Shown here in pieces: positions 46,039 to 57,900 of a DNA stretch of 64,000 nucleotides. The translations under genes were made by a program, and so were the position numbers. Origin of the DNA: Apostichopus japonicus (Eukaryota > Echinodermata > Holothuroidea > Aspidochirotida > Stichopodidae); NCBI RefSeq assembly GCF_037975245.1, contig NC_092580.1, positions 7,352,501 to 7,416,500 on the forward strand, given 5' to 3'. Below the pieces are notes generated by a model. It had not been told where the DNA came from. It ran no database searches and was given only the letters and a program-made list of their open reading frames with translations. Positions within the stretch are counted from its first letter, which is position 1. Each line of letters starts with the position of its first letter.

Positions 46039-47890
46039 GTACTGTATAGTATGTTATGTCTTTGTTGTAACTAAGGTAAATAGGTAATATTAAGGGAATT
46101 CCTGTATGTGCTCTCTCATAGTTTTAAAACGTGTGAAGACTCGCGCAAAAAGAAACGTCTAATGCCGGTACTTTGACCTAGTTTTGAATGAGGTGTAACA
46201 GAAGTGTCAGACACCACCAACGATTCCAGAAAATACTCACACAGCTTGCTACCTTCGGTAATTAGACCCTAGTGTACAGTCAGTACATACAGCTGCGGTC
46301 AATATCCACAGCACAGTGAACAAACGATACAGCGATGGACATCTCAGGTCCAGCTAAAGATAACAACAAGGTATCACGTTTCATAACTGTCTGCATTTTG
46401 TAGCGACAAGCAGAAAACGTCACTTGCAAGCAACGGAAAGTTAACTTTTTTCAGAGCGCGGCACACGGTTTGGGGCGAGTCTTCATGAATGCCTTTAAAG
46501 TTTAATGTAGAAGGACATAAATGCCATTGCAGGTAATTCTAAACTGATGAATGGCAGATATTAATGCATTATGGTGAAGTTTTTTATCATTCATATTTGG
46601 CTGGTTCATTTGAATTGTGCATACTGACAGACTACAAGCTGCATTTGAGTAGATGGTATCAAGGTTCTACATTTGGATTGCAATTAAGAATGGTTTTAGC
46701 TGCAGAGAAATAAGGAATGTTACAGAGGACAGACCAAAGATCTCCCCCTTGGTTGGTTGTGTTCTCTTGTGCTTAAATGTGGAGTTATGACCCCTCCCCT
46801 CCCCTCTCCCCCACCATTTACAAAATTCACAATTTTATCTGATATATTCCTTGTATACATTTTTCAGGAAGGGTATCAGATCAGAACTCAAGAATCAAAT
46901 GTCTGAGAAGCAAAATAACTGGAAAACCTTTCAAAAAGATAAAGTCCAAGAGACCGTACAGGCCTATAGCTATGATCAGGAATGCATCAATAAAGACAGG
47001 ACGGACAGAAAGGAGAAAGCAATTTATCTTCGAAAATTCAGAGATGAAAATAAGAAGGTAAGCTTCTTTTATATTTCAATCTGAAGATATTAAGGTTTGA
47101 AGCTTTTTCGAGACAATTTTGCCAAAATTGATAAAATTTTGATGCAAATATAATTTTTCAATGAATCAAACTAAACCATCTTTTTGCTTTCTTGTTAGTT
47201 TCACAAGAAGATATTTAACTAACAAGTGACTAAATTGGCATTAGATTTTGAGGAATTTGTTGCGAAGTTTTATAGAAAGGGAAATCCCCAGAAAATTTCA
47301 ATTTCAAAGGAAACAATGTTCTTTGTTACTTGAAATGTAGAAACAACTAGGTTTAAGCAGAAGGAGTATACTTTATTGAGATGATGGTACAGATAAATAT
47401 CTTCAAATTCAACTCAGATATGTTCTGTTTTGACTACTATATCTAAAACTGTTCATGCTAAAATATAATTTCTGGAAGGAAGGTTTATAGAAGCTAATTG
47501 TAGAAATGACATGCCAGATTCACAAGCACATACAGCAGGTGTAAAGCTCTATTTATAAATATTTGTAAACATGTATGACTTGAAACTGCATGCTGTGAAA
47601 TAAAAACACTTAAGTTATTCTCTGCCAGTAGGGATATAGTGCAGATAACTTTTGGCTTTCACATTTATATTGCATAAACATCATGGAAGGATTCATTATT
47701 TATGTATCAAAATTGTAATAATTCATGAGGTTTTACATTTCAAATCTGATTGGGATCGCTAAATGTTAATTTTCTTCAGGCCATTGAAGAAAGGGAGAAC
47801 TTGAAAAGAGCAAAGAGAATCAACACTGCGGTATTTGAACAAGAGCTGCTGCGATATAATCCTGTTAACTGGAGCCAAACATTGAGGTGA
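45662..47890 (+). CDS. Unrecognised 225-aa charged helical protein (three exons)
   Basis: Exons: 45662-46038, 46868-47057 and 47780-47890. Donors are TATAG/GTACTG and AAGAAG/GTAAGC; acceptors are CATTTTTCAG and TTTCTTCAG. Phases 2 and 0 agree across both introns, total 678 nt including TGA. Residues 1-90 are Pro/Ser-rich and look disordered (MTSLPKLKVPQETG, SPPRRSKTVIG, LRPTREKSF). From about residue 95 to 215 it is strongly charged with regular Lys/Glu and Arg spacing, predicted as long helix or coiled coil (NEINMLRKKREQYHQ, QNNWKTFQKDK, RKEKAIYLRKF). The end reads FEQELLRYNPVNWSQTLR. Short helical proteins with a final FE-E---Y motif occur among axonemal microtubule-associated proteins, which is only a hint. 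No signal peptide or membrane segment is seen. Confidence 0.8.
46868..47057 (+). CDS. 225-aa gene exon 2
   Basis: Residues 126-189, KGIRSELKNQMSEKQ to KFRDENKK. This exon is purely helical and highly charged. Phase 2 in, 0 out. Confidence 0.8.
47780..47890 (+). CDS. 225-aa gene exon 3
   Basis: Residues 190-225, AIEERENLKRAKRINTAVF to SQTLR-TGA. A candidate AATAAA poly(A) signal is at 48223-48228, after a G-rich tract. Confidence 0.78.
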   Translation, partial: AIEERENLKRAKRINTAVFEQELLRYNPVNWSQTLR

Positions 47891-50800
47891 TGATGAGAAG
47901 ATTGTTATCAATGGTTGTAGAAGCCGAAGGACTCACTTTGAAGAACTGTCGGGGCAAAGAAAATATCGACCCTAATTTGTCATTATATTTGTTCATGTCC
48001 ATGTTACACAAATGTTTGTTTTTTTTTTTCATTTTGTAACAAAGCAATAATGCTTGTGTGAATTTATGTATTGTATTAACAAAATATATTGTGAAAAATT
48101 TGCAGCATCATATTGTATCCATGTAGTACTATTCTGGTAGATTAGAATATCTAAGAACTGCTGTTGAGAGAGGAGGGGGAAGGGGGGATGGTGGGGCAGG
48201 GGAGGGGTTGCTTAGGGAGGAGAATAAATCATGAAATTGAAAGTTGGTTAGATGTTTAGCTTAAGTCTATAATCAATTCATTCCCTAACTATTGTTTACC
48301 CCCAGAGTGACATAAAAAACCAGGAATGAGTAACCTTAAAAATCAAGGAATTTTCTAGTTTTAAATCTTCAGTCATGATAGGATAAGTGTCAACATTAGT
48401 CACATGAATATTTGTGGAATTACTGACTGCAAGGTATAGAGGTATGTTCTATAAATATTGGTATTCTAAGAAAAAACACTTCTGAAAACTTGTTTGTACC
48501 ACCATTTTGTAAAGTCATTTAAAAGTTAGTAACTAAGTTGTAAATGTGTGACAGTGGTTCCAATATGCACCTGCATATATTTTCAAACCTAACACATGTA
48601 TAATTCAATTGATATCACTTCTCAATTGTGAAACTTCAGTATTAACTATTAGGTGTGGCATGGTTTGTGCTGCTGTGAGATGCACAAAAGAAAATCATGT
48701 TTGATAACCTTAATACATAACCTTCTTAGGTGGAATCGATTGATATATCATTTAAACATTGATTCTACAAAATTATTTTAGATGCAAGATATTGGCTTCC
48801 ATTATGAATTATTCCATTAATTTTTTTTTTTTTTTGACATAGGAGGTAAATAATGAAGTGAAAGTATGTCTTCTTGTGTAAGTTGATTTTGCAATATAGT
48901 TTCCAGTAAATTGACACAGCTTGAATTCCTTTTACGTATAAATTAGTTCTTGTGTAACTTAGCTCTGTAAATTGCTATCGACTTGTGTAAAGATATCAAT
49001 GCTGAAAGTAAAGAAATAATCAGTCTTAAGAAAACAAAGAAAGTAATAAAAGATAAAACTACAACTTATGTTTTTGGTTTCCTTTTGTCTTTGAAGTATA
49101 ATACATCTGTGTCCAATTTTGCAATTTATTTTTTTGCGAACAAACCAGAAGGCTTTTCGTTTCTGAGTCAGTCCCTCTGTTAAACAGAGTACAGTGAGAG
49201 AAAACTATTTTTGTCATGAAACAGTTTGTGAAGGTTGAAAAAAAAGAGAGATACCAGGAGAATAATTTGCACTTTGGGGGTTGATTACATATAAGGCCAA
49301 AAAATCAATCAGTTTTATTGTACAAATCAGCAAGTTGGATTTACTTGGCAGAGCTTTAGCACATTTACACCCTCCAACTGTTTTGTAATAGATAACATAA
49401 AGCCTTTTAGTTAACCTTTTATAATTTAAGGAAACCCTAACCAATGCAATCACAAGGTTGGTGTGATGATTATGTGTAAATATGACCCCAAGAGAAGGCA
49501 AATCTGAACGTTTCTTATCCCAATGTGAAAACAACTTGTCACAAAGGAAAAGTGAGATGGATATCATAATTCCTATGTGGAAATCCCACATGATGTAGAT
49601 GGAGCCTGTTGCTCTTTGTGATGGTCAAAGGTCACCAGAGGTATAAATGCAAACATTGTTAAGGTTTATCTCAAAAAGTTAATCTCTGATCGATCCCATA
49701 TTTCATATAAGGCTGCCACCTGTTAAAAGGCTACATGTCTGTTGTTTGACCTTGGTACAATTTAATCGATGCTGAGATATGAATAGCTATGAATCATGTA
49801 CATATTGTTATGTAAACTGCACATAACATGTACGGTGCAATACACTTTTCATATGGATCTACAAAGCCTATGGGGTATATCATCTTCAAATTAGCGAGGT
49901 GAATTTGACCTGGCTATGGTATGAAGTTTCGTTAATAATTATTTGAAGTCCTTGCTAGCATATACCTTTAGTGAACAGGAAAGAACAACTTCCAAGATTA
50001 AAACTAAAAACATAAAATAAAACAAAACAATTCAATATATTTGTAAATTGTATTAGACAAATCAGCATGTCACTGTAAAACACTAAAATTCAAGTTAAAA
50101 TACAGACAATATCTATAAAATCTAGCATTTAAGTTTATAAAAATCCCAATCAGTAGAAAAACAGTTATTTCATGTGAGATGATCAAGCAAAGAAGCTGAA
50201 TACAAAAAATGTTGGAAGCATGGCAAGTATGATAAGAAACCAGCAATTTGAGAGTGCAACTAGAACTTGGGGGGTGGGGGGAGGGAGAAGGGGGAGGGAT
50301 ATTATAAATTAGTGGAATTTTCAGAATCCTACACTGAAAGAAACACAGGTTCAAGCCACAGTTCATACCATTCAAAGTATCAGCATTACAGGTGCTGTAT
50401 AGCTGCATGCAGACATACATAGTACAGAGATGAATATTGTTCTTGGATCCAATCAGTTGCACATAACTTTGCTCAAAGACTGGTCCATAGGAAACACCAG
50501 TCTCTCTATCTACTCCCCTTCCCCTCCCCTCACCTACCCAAATCATGTAAATACATGGGATCATAGCATTCGTTGAAAGGTTGGAAAACTTGTATGTATA
50601 GTAAAACAAACAATATAAAGCATCATAATATGAAATAAGAAATGCACAAACAACTGAAAGACACATGGTAAATGCATAAATCCCTACAAAATGTTCTTAT
50701 TCAAATTGAATTGTTTCATTTTGTATTTAAGTTGAAAATAAACTTTAAAATGTAGGTAAACAAAGTTCTTCTTGGTTGGATTAAAATTTCTGACATACTT

Positions 50801-51705
50801 CTGAATGATATATGTATGTAAGCATGTATCATGTATGTAAGCATGCAGTTTTGGTTACATACAGGTGTTACCCCAAGGGTGGGTAGAAACCCACCTTTAA
50901 AAAGACTATGAGAGATTATGAAGGGATATTGCCAACTATTTCAGGAATGGAACCCAATAATTTCATCCAAAAATATTAAAAAGTTGAAAAGTTAATATTA
51001 CCAGTCACTAAAATCATTATTTAAAACCTATAAGACCCCTCCAGCCACAATAAAACAAGGAATACACTAATGGGTTAAAAAGAGTACAAAAATATTTTTC
51101 ATCTCTAAATATTATATGCTGGTAGCTTAAAAATCGTGTTTGCACCATTATTATTTATATAAATATTGAATTTAGCAAAATCCTACCTTCATGCAAAATG
51201 TAAAAAGTTTTAAATGTTTGCAGGAAACATGAACCCTGATATATGATAGCAAAAGTAATACTTCAATGCATTATAGATAACATTACAGAAATAACATTTC
51301 ATCTTTAAAAACAATTCTCCCGTTTCATGTCCATGCATTGCCTCATATCAAAAAGACAGCAGCATGTAATGTCTGTTATATTGTACATTAGTAAATTAAA
51401 CTACTATTTGTATATCCAAATTAGCCATGAACCACTCCGGGATACTTTTTAGTTTTATCTCCAGTTTAAAAACCGCAAGAAATATGTTGTACATGCAAGC
51501 TTTGCATCCAAATTTGTAATTTTGTAAATTTGTAACATGTACTTTACACTGACCTAATTTTCATTTCCATATTTCCATATATAAATTAAGGATAATTTCT
51601 TGGCTTTGGTGCGTGTCACTGGTGGATACATCACGCCCGATGGCAGGAAGAATAAAAGAAGCTACTTGAGTATTCTTGTAACTTCCAGATCAAGTGTACG
51701 ACCCC
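47891..51705. other. 3' UTR of the 225-aa gene and TMEM43 downstream region
   Basis: A G-rich tract at 48163-48215 lies in the probable 3' UTR of the plus-strand gene. From 51705 leftwards lies the TMEM43 3' UTR. A 198-codon minus frame at 50070-50666 has low-complexity composition and no family match, and I do not call it a gene. No other exon is seen. Confidence 0.5.
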
Positions 51706-51923
51706 TCAGACCTTTGAGCTTGCCTTCTTCTGTCCGACGCTGCCAAACTTCACAAGGATTACAAACGGGATGAAGACAAAAAGCGACATGACTAGGAGGA
51801 TGACCAGCTTGAGGCTGATCCAACAGAGGATAGTGATAAGTAAGAGGAGGCAGAGAGATGCTAACAGATGAAACCTCAATGGATTGACCAGGAAAAAGTC
51901 TTGGACTTCAGGAACAAACGAAG
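51706..51923 (-). CDS. TMEM43: TMEM43 exon 9 (last)
   Basis: The exon encodes SFVPEVQDFFLVNPLRF, two hydrophobic helices, and VGQKKASSKV-TGA. The acceptor is TTTCACACACAG. It enters one base into an Ala codon. Confidence 0.93.
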
Positions 51924-54900
51924 CTGTGTGTGAAACAAGAGAGGCTGTTGTGAGTTACACTGTAAACAAGAGGACGGAACAAAGCCAGCTAGATCACTCG
52001 ACAGTTATGCAGTTATCTCTGTTGGAGTAATGTCCAAGTGTATTTATACAATGTGTAGTGTTTCTATGCGTGTTCTAGTTACATATAGAGGACTTCTAAA
52101 CTGGGGGGTTGCTATGATATATGTGCTGTGTTGTGAATTAAAAAGTAAGAGTAAGGGTAAGTAAGGGTAAGTAAGTAAGGGTAAGTAAGGTAAGGGTAAG
52201 TAAGGTAAGGGTAAGTAGGGGTAAGTAAGAGCAAGGGTGGGGAGGGGGAGCAGAGTGGACAAAGACACAATGATAGTGGTGAGAGAAAGAGTTGCAACAC
52301 TTTGAATCACATTATTGGAAGAAGCCCCAGCTCATATTTCTCCTACACTTCTCGGTATACAGTATGGAAATCATGTCAGGACTAAATGAACATTTACTGT
52401 CATCATATGTTTTCGACTTACCTAATTGATAAATGATGTTATTAGCCAGACTAAATCCTATGACCAACAGGATGAATCCACCCAGTCTCAGCGTCCAACC
52501 ACGACCTGTGCTAATGTTCATGTCTTCCACAATCAATTCCTGTTGGGAAACAGAAAACACAGAAAATCAAAATATCAAGAACTAATGTCACATTTAGCAC
52601 CATCTCAAAATTGTAAGACTGTTAATAAGCAACAAGTATTATCACATTTAGCACCATCTAAAAATGGTAAGACTGTAAATAAGCAAGAACTAACTTACAT
52701 CGGGAACTCCTTACCTTCTGGACAAATTACTTATTCATTTTCCCGCACCATCGGGTCACAGGGAAAGAATGACCAGGCCAAGGCACCGGATCTGGCCAGA
52801 TAGAGCTGGCTAGACCGGCTGCCCTTGGCAGGCTACGGTATAGTTGGTGGTAGTTTTTTTGTGTGAGTTGAGCGCAGATGGCACAGGAAAATGCATAAGT
52901 AATTTGTCCTTCACACTTCAAACTACTACCGCTCAGCATAGCTGAATTTTGTTTACAAAGTGTTTATTTAAAATTACCCTTACTTGAAGAAAAAAAATTG
53001 CTATTAATTTCCAATGATTTTAATATTCATGAAAAGAAATTAAAATTTGGATGTCCTCCACTTGAGAAAACCAAAATGATGATTACCTTGGCTGTCTTTT
53101 TGCCAAAGTGTACAACGTCTAATCTTTCGTTTCCTTTTCTGTATCGAGTCAACTGACCATTTATCTGCTTCGCCAAAATGCTAACCTGTAAAGAGAAGGA
53201 CGAACACAGAACACATAAAATCTCTTGTGCACTTTATATATACAACTCAGCAAAATTAACCATTTAATCATCTTAAGAACTTTGCCAAACCTTTTAACCA
53301 TAAAGAACAGAAAGAAGGAAGGGTAAGGGGAGGAACAACTATTCCTGTAGGGAACAATAGAAGGCTAACACTTCTTGGAATGAGACTAGTAGGTCAACTG
53401 TGTTAGCGTCATTATTTAGCACTTTTTGGAGGATCTAGACGAGATATGGTTGCAGGGGAACAAGGAGAACCTCGGTCCTCACAATAAGCTATTGTTGAGC
53501 AAACTGTTTGACTTCTCTACTTTGTAACTACAGTATCTTTGGAGTCTTCTCGTTGGCCAGATTAAAAATGACGATGACCGGATCTACCGTGAACAAATTG
53601 CCAATTTTGTTGCTGAATGCGACAGGAATTATCTCCATCTTAACGTCAGCAAGACGAAGGAGCTCATTATAGACTTCCGGAGAGCGAACAAGATAGTGCC
53701 CGAACCTGTGGTCATTGACAGTAAGACAGTGGATAGGGTAACTGAGTACATAACTGAGTAAATATTTGGGTGTAGTTATGGCTGATCAGCTAAAGTGGGA
53801 TGCACATGTTGAGTATGTTGCCAAACGTTTGAAACCAAGAATGTATTGCTTGAGGAAATTAGTCTCTTTCGACGTGAACCAGAACATTTTATCCATTTTT
53901 TACAACTCTATTATTAGTAGTGTTTGGTCATACTGCATAACTTCATGGGTTGGTAACATAAATAAGACATCCGAGAAAGTGTTAGATGATACTGTTACAC
54001 AGGCAGGTAGGGCTGTTGGGAAACGCTTGCCAATGGTTGACGAGGTCTTTGATAGTCGGGTTGATGATAAGCTTCATTCAGTTCTCAAGGATATCGATCA
54101 CCCTCTCCACGCTCCATTAAATAATTGTATTATCCCTCGTAGTGGGAGGATGAGACCTCCAAAGGCTCATACTAATCGTTACCCCTCATCTTTCATGGGA
54201 CAAGCTGTTAGAATTTTTAATGCATCTTTTAATCGTTAATCTCTTGCCTTTGTCTTTCCTTCTTTCATTGGGTTCTTATCATATTTACCATTTGTGATTT
54301 GTTTATACTTTTTATTCCTTGCCATTCTGTGAGCTTTGGCGCATCTGTTCCCGTTCCTTATTATTAGCATTTCTTATGCTTTTATTGTCCTACTGTTTGT
54401 TCTCTTATTGTTGTATAGTATCGTTTTTATATCTTACTGTTTTATCTGCAAGCATGTAATTTCCCTATCGGATGCAATAAAGTTGATCTTATCTTATCTT
54501 AACGCAGAATACACTATAATTCAAACCAAAGACCAATTTCAGGAAAAACTAAATGTCTTGTTTTTCCTAAACAGTTCAACATATCACCTTCTTATTTTAT
54601 GCAATGCTTCATTCCTTAAAAATAAATTATGGTACTTTCATTCAAATGTATGGACACAAATTTTTATGAAACTGTACAACTACAGTAATATAGAGATTAA
54701 TATTTAATGAAGTACTTACATCTTGTGCAGGCCCCAGGGGATTATCGTCTTGTCCACTGACTCCACAGTAAAGGAAGCGTGCTCTAACATCCCCAACCTG
54801 TATTACAAAGGCAGAAACATCCACTGTGATAACTAATGTGTATGAAAACTAATGAAATATCAGTAAAACGGGGCTTGAAGTGGTTGACCAGAATCATATC

Positions 54901-57900
54901 CCATACCACTAATATCCCAACCTGTATTAACCAACAGAAGCATTCACTATTAAATCTAATGTGTTCTAATGAAATATCAGTAAACCAGGACTTGAAATGT
55001 TTGACCAGACTCATATCCCATATCACTAATATCCCAACCTGTATTAAACATCAGAAGCATGCACTATTAAATCTAATGTATGATAACTCATGAAATATCA
55101 GTTAGCCAGGACTTGAAAAATCGACCAGACTTTCTGCTACCAAGTCACATGCCACCCCCCCCAAAAAAAACCCCCAACATTACCATGAATATGATGACAT
55201 ATAACATCACAATTGCATCTTGACAAACTAGTTCCCCTATAAAGAATTACCATCTTGATGGGGGTGGGGCAGTAGATTGGGAGGTGGGTGGGCAGAGAGC
55301 ATCATCATCCAAGCTAAATTTACTATGTCTCTTTTATCAAGTTTACTTTAATTTCAACAAAGATGGAATTGTCCAAAATTTTAAAAAGGATCCATTTCTC
55401 TTTTGGTGTGTTATTAACATAACAAAATGTCCAGGTGACGAAACATCCAAACATGGAATGAATTCTTGAGTTATTCAGTAATAAATTTTATTCTTCAGGG
55501 ATATGTTTTGTTTTGGTTCAACGCTAGTGAAAACATTTCATTTGCACCAATTCTAAACTTTAGCAATATTGATTGAGGAATGAACTCCCAGAGCTACATC
55601 AAGGGTTTTATGTGAGTTTGATGAGTATACAGTACTCAGTAAAAAGTAAAAAGTATTTACAGTATAGAATTTATTATTCCAAAATGTTTCAATATCCAGA
55701 AAGAACAGTCTTCCTATGTGGAATATAGTAACATAGATGTATGAATAAAAGGACATTTTTTCTTATCCAAATGATGAGCTAGTAAATCCGCTTTACACTG
55801 TGCAACCATCGCTTTAATAATTGTTATTAATGAATGAGAGCTCTACATGACATTGTTTATACACTGTGAAATATTCACATCTTAGTGCCAAACTATCTAG
55901 TATATATCACAGAGAAAATGTAAATCCGCTTTACACTGTGCAACCATCGCTTTAATAATTGTTATTAATGAATGAGAGCTCTACATGACATTGTTTATAC
56001 ACTGTGAAATATTCACATCTTAGTGCCAAACTATCTAGTATATATATCACAGAGAAAATGGCAAATCTTGAGACCATTTGAGCCAATTTTTCCACCAATT
56101 GAGGTAACCCTTTGAGCCCTTGATGTTCAGAGGGTGATAAGGGCTTTCTGAGTGTTATAGTGAGTGTGTCAAAGGTTACCAACTGATTGAGGCAGATTTT
56201 ATTTCCTGGATGACTGTATGTTCTGTTGAAGACTTACAGAGCCCATTCACAAAACTAGACTGAACTTGAATAAACTGTTATCCAAAAGAAACTCATAGCA
56301 TTGGAGAATTCACAGGTTAATTGTAGCTTGAATTTTGGAGATTAAAACGTTTTCAGACTTTGACACCTGTTGACCTCTACCAATTTCAATAGGGTTCTTG
56401 AACCCACCAAGCTGGATCTACATACTTAGTATTAAGAAAGTGTAAAAGTAAGTTGGCCTGATGTTTCGATCCTAGCAGGATCTTCTTCAGAGGCTGAATG
56501 ACAAGTAACAGTAACAGCAGGGACAAAAACACGCACAGAATACAGGCAGGGTAATGAGCACGGTGAACACAAAGAGATACATGTAAGGGGATTAGTAGAC
56601 AAGGGATGGAGAGAAGAAAGCAACAGGGGAAGAGGAGAGGTAGGAGATAAACAGTGGAGGGACAAAGAGAGGTTCTCCAGTTTATTCCCTACCCTGTTCC
56701 TTTAATCCTCTCTTTGTCATTTAGCCTCTAAAGAAGATCCTGCTAGGATCGAAACGTCAGGCCAACTTACTTTTACACATTCTATTACACAGGCTCTTTA
56801 GTGGATAAGCAGTTTGCTAACAGTTTCATTTTATTTTGAAGTATTAAGAAAGAAAGCAAAACAGTTCAAAAGCATCTCTATGAATGTTGTTTATAGAATA
56901 CTCACGTCAGGATGGGTCGCAACACCTTTCTGGTAATACCAGCCATTATGAAACTCTATGTTATATTCATCGTTGGGCTGAAGTGTAGGTAGAGGGTGAA
57001 ACTCTTCCATTTTCTCTTTAAGGTTTTCTTTTATATAGTAACTACCGACATAGGCATGAGTGGCTACAAATGTGGTGCTTTTAACTGGAAATTCTCTGGG
57101 GAAGTAAGAAGAAAGAAAAAATAGAAAGCCAACAGATTTAGTGATTCCTGACCACATTTTATGAGCACATTCAATAGTAACATTTGCAAAAAAACAATAT
57201 TTTTTATCAGTGTTGACTTCAAGTGATCAGCAAGGTGCTTACACTAATGTACACTTGCATATCACATTCACTCATGGTTTTATTTTATCATATCAAGTAT
57301 GAAATTCCACACAGCTTTACTTGCAGTTATTCCTACGTTTCCAGACTTTGATCTCTGTACACTTCAAATGACCTTCCACCTCCGAAAAACAACCGGGTTC
57401 TCTTGTAACTATTAACATGAATCCATTAATAAAGTATGAAGTTCTATCATCACTCATATAGTGTCTACAATCCAAAGTGTAACATACACACACACACACA
57501 CACACACACGCATGTTTGTATTACATTCAGACCGAGGACCCCATTGTATTTTCCATTGTTCAAATCCACGGACCCCAACCTTAACAATACCCCATACAAT
57601 AGAATTCTTCCGAGGACGTGGTGATTCTTTAGAAATCACATCCGAGGACCTGGAATTCTTTTGTTCAAGTCCTCAGTCAGAATACAAAACAAGTGCACAT
57701 TTGCACACACACACACTTCTCATACTAGCATGGAAAACACAGTAAAGACACTCCTTCTTTCACTTATTTTTTCAGATGAAACTTGACTAGTCAAGCTAAA
57801 GAGCTCTGTATACTAAATACGAGATTCTAGTATAAAACAGCATCAAAATTTGTTATCAAAATACAATCAGAAGGCTGCTTTAAATACTAGCTACATTTGG

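Larger units (their letters stand above)
56440..56778. repeat. Inverted repeat whose arms carry hammerhead motifs
   Basis: About 58-bp arms begin GTGTAAAAGTAAGTTGGCCT on the left and end with the complement on the right, separated by about 220 bp. It lies in TMEM43 intron 5. No protein is encoded inside. Confidence 0.85.

Noticed and set aside
50070-50666. 198-codon minus-strand open frame
   Set aside because: It has low-complexity Pro/Ser and Cys/Tyr-rich composition, no domain and no splice context. It lies in the likely TMEM43 downstream region and looks like chance openness.
52141-52240. Interstitial telomere repeat
   Set aside because: The unit is GTAAG/GGTAAG, not TTAGGG.
52727-52939. 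70-codon minus frame
   Set aside because: It lies inside the MITE and its flank.
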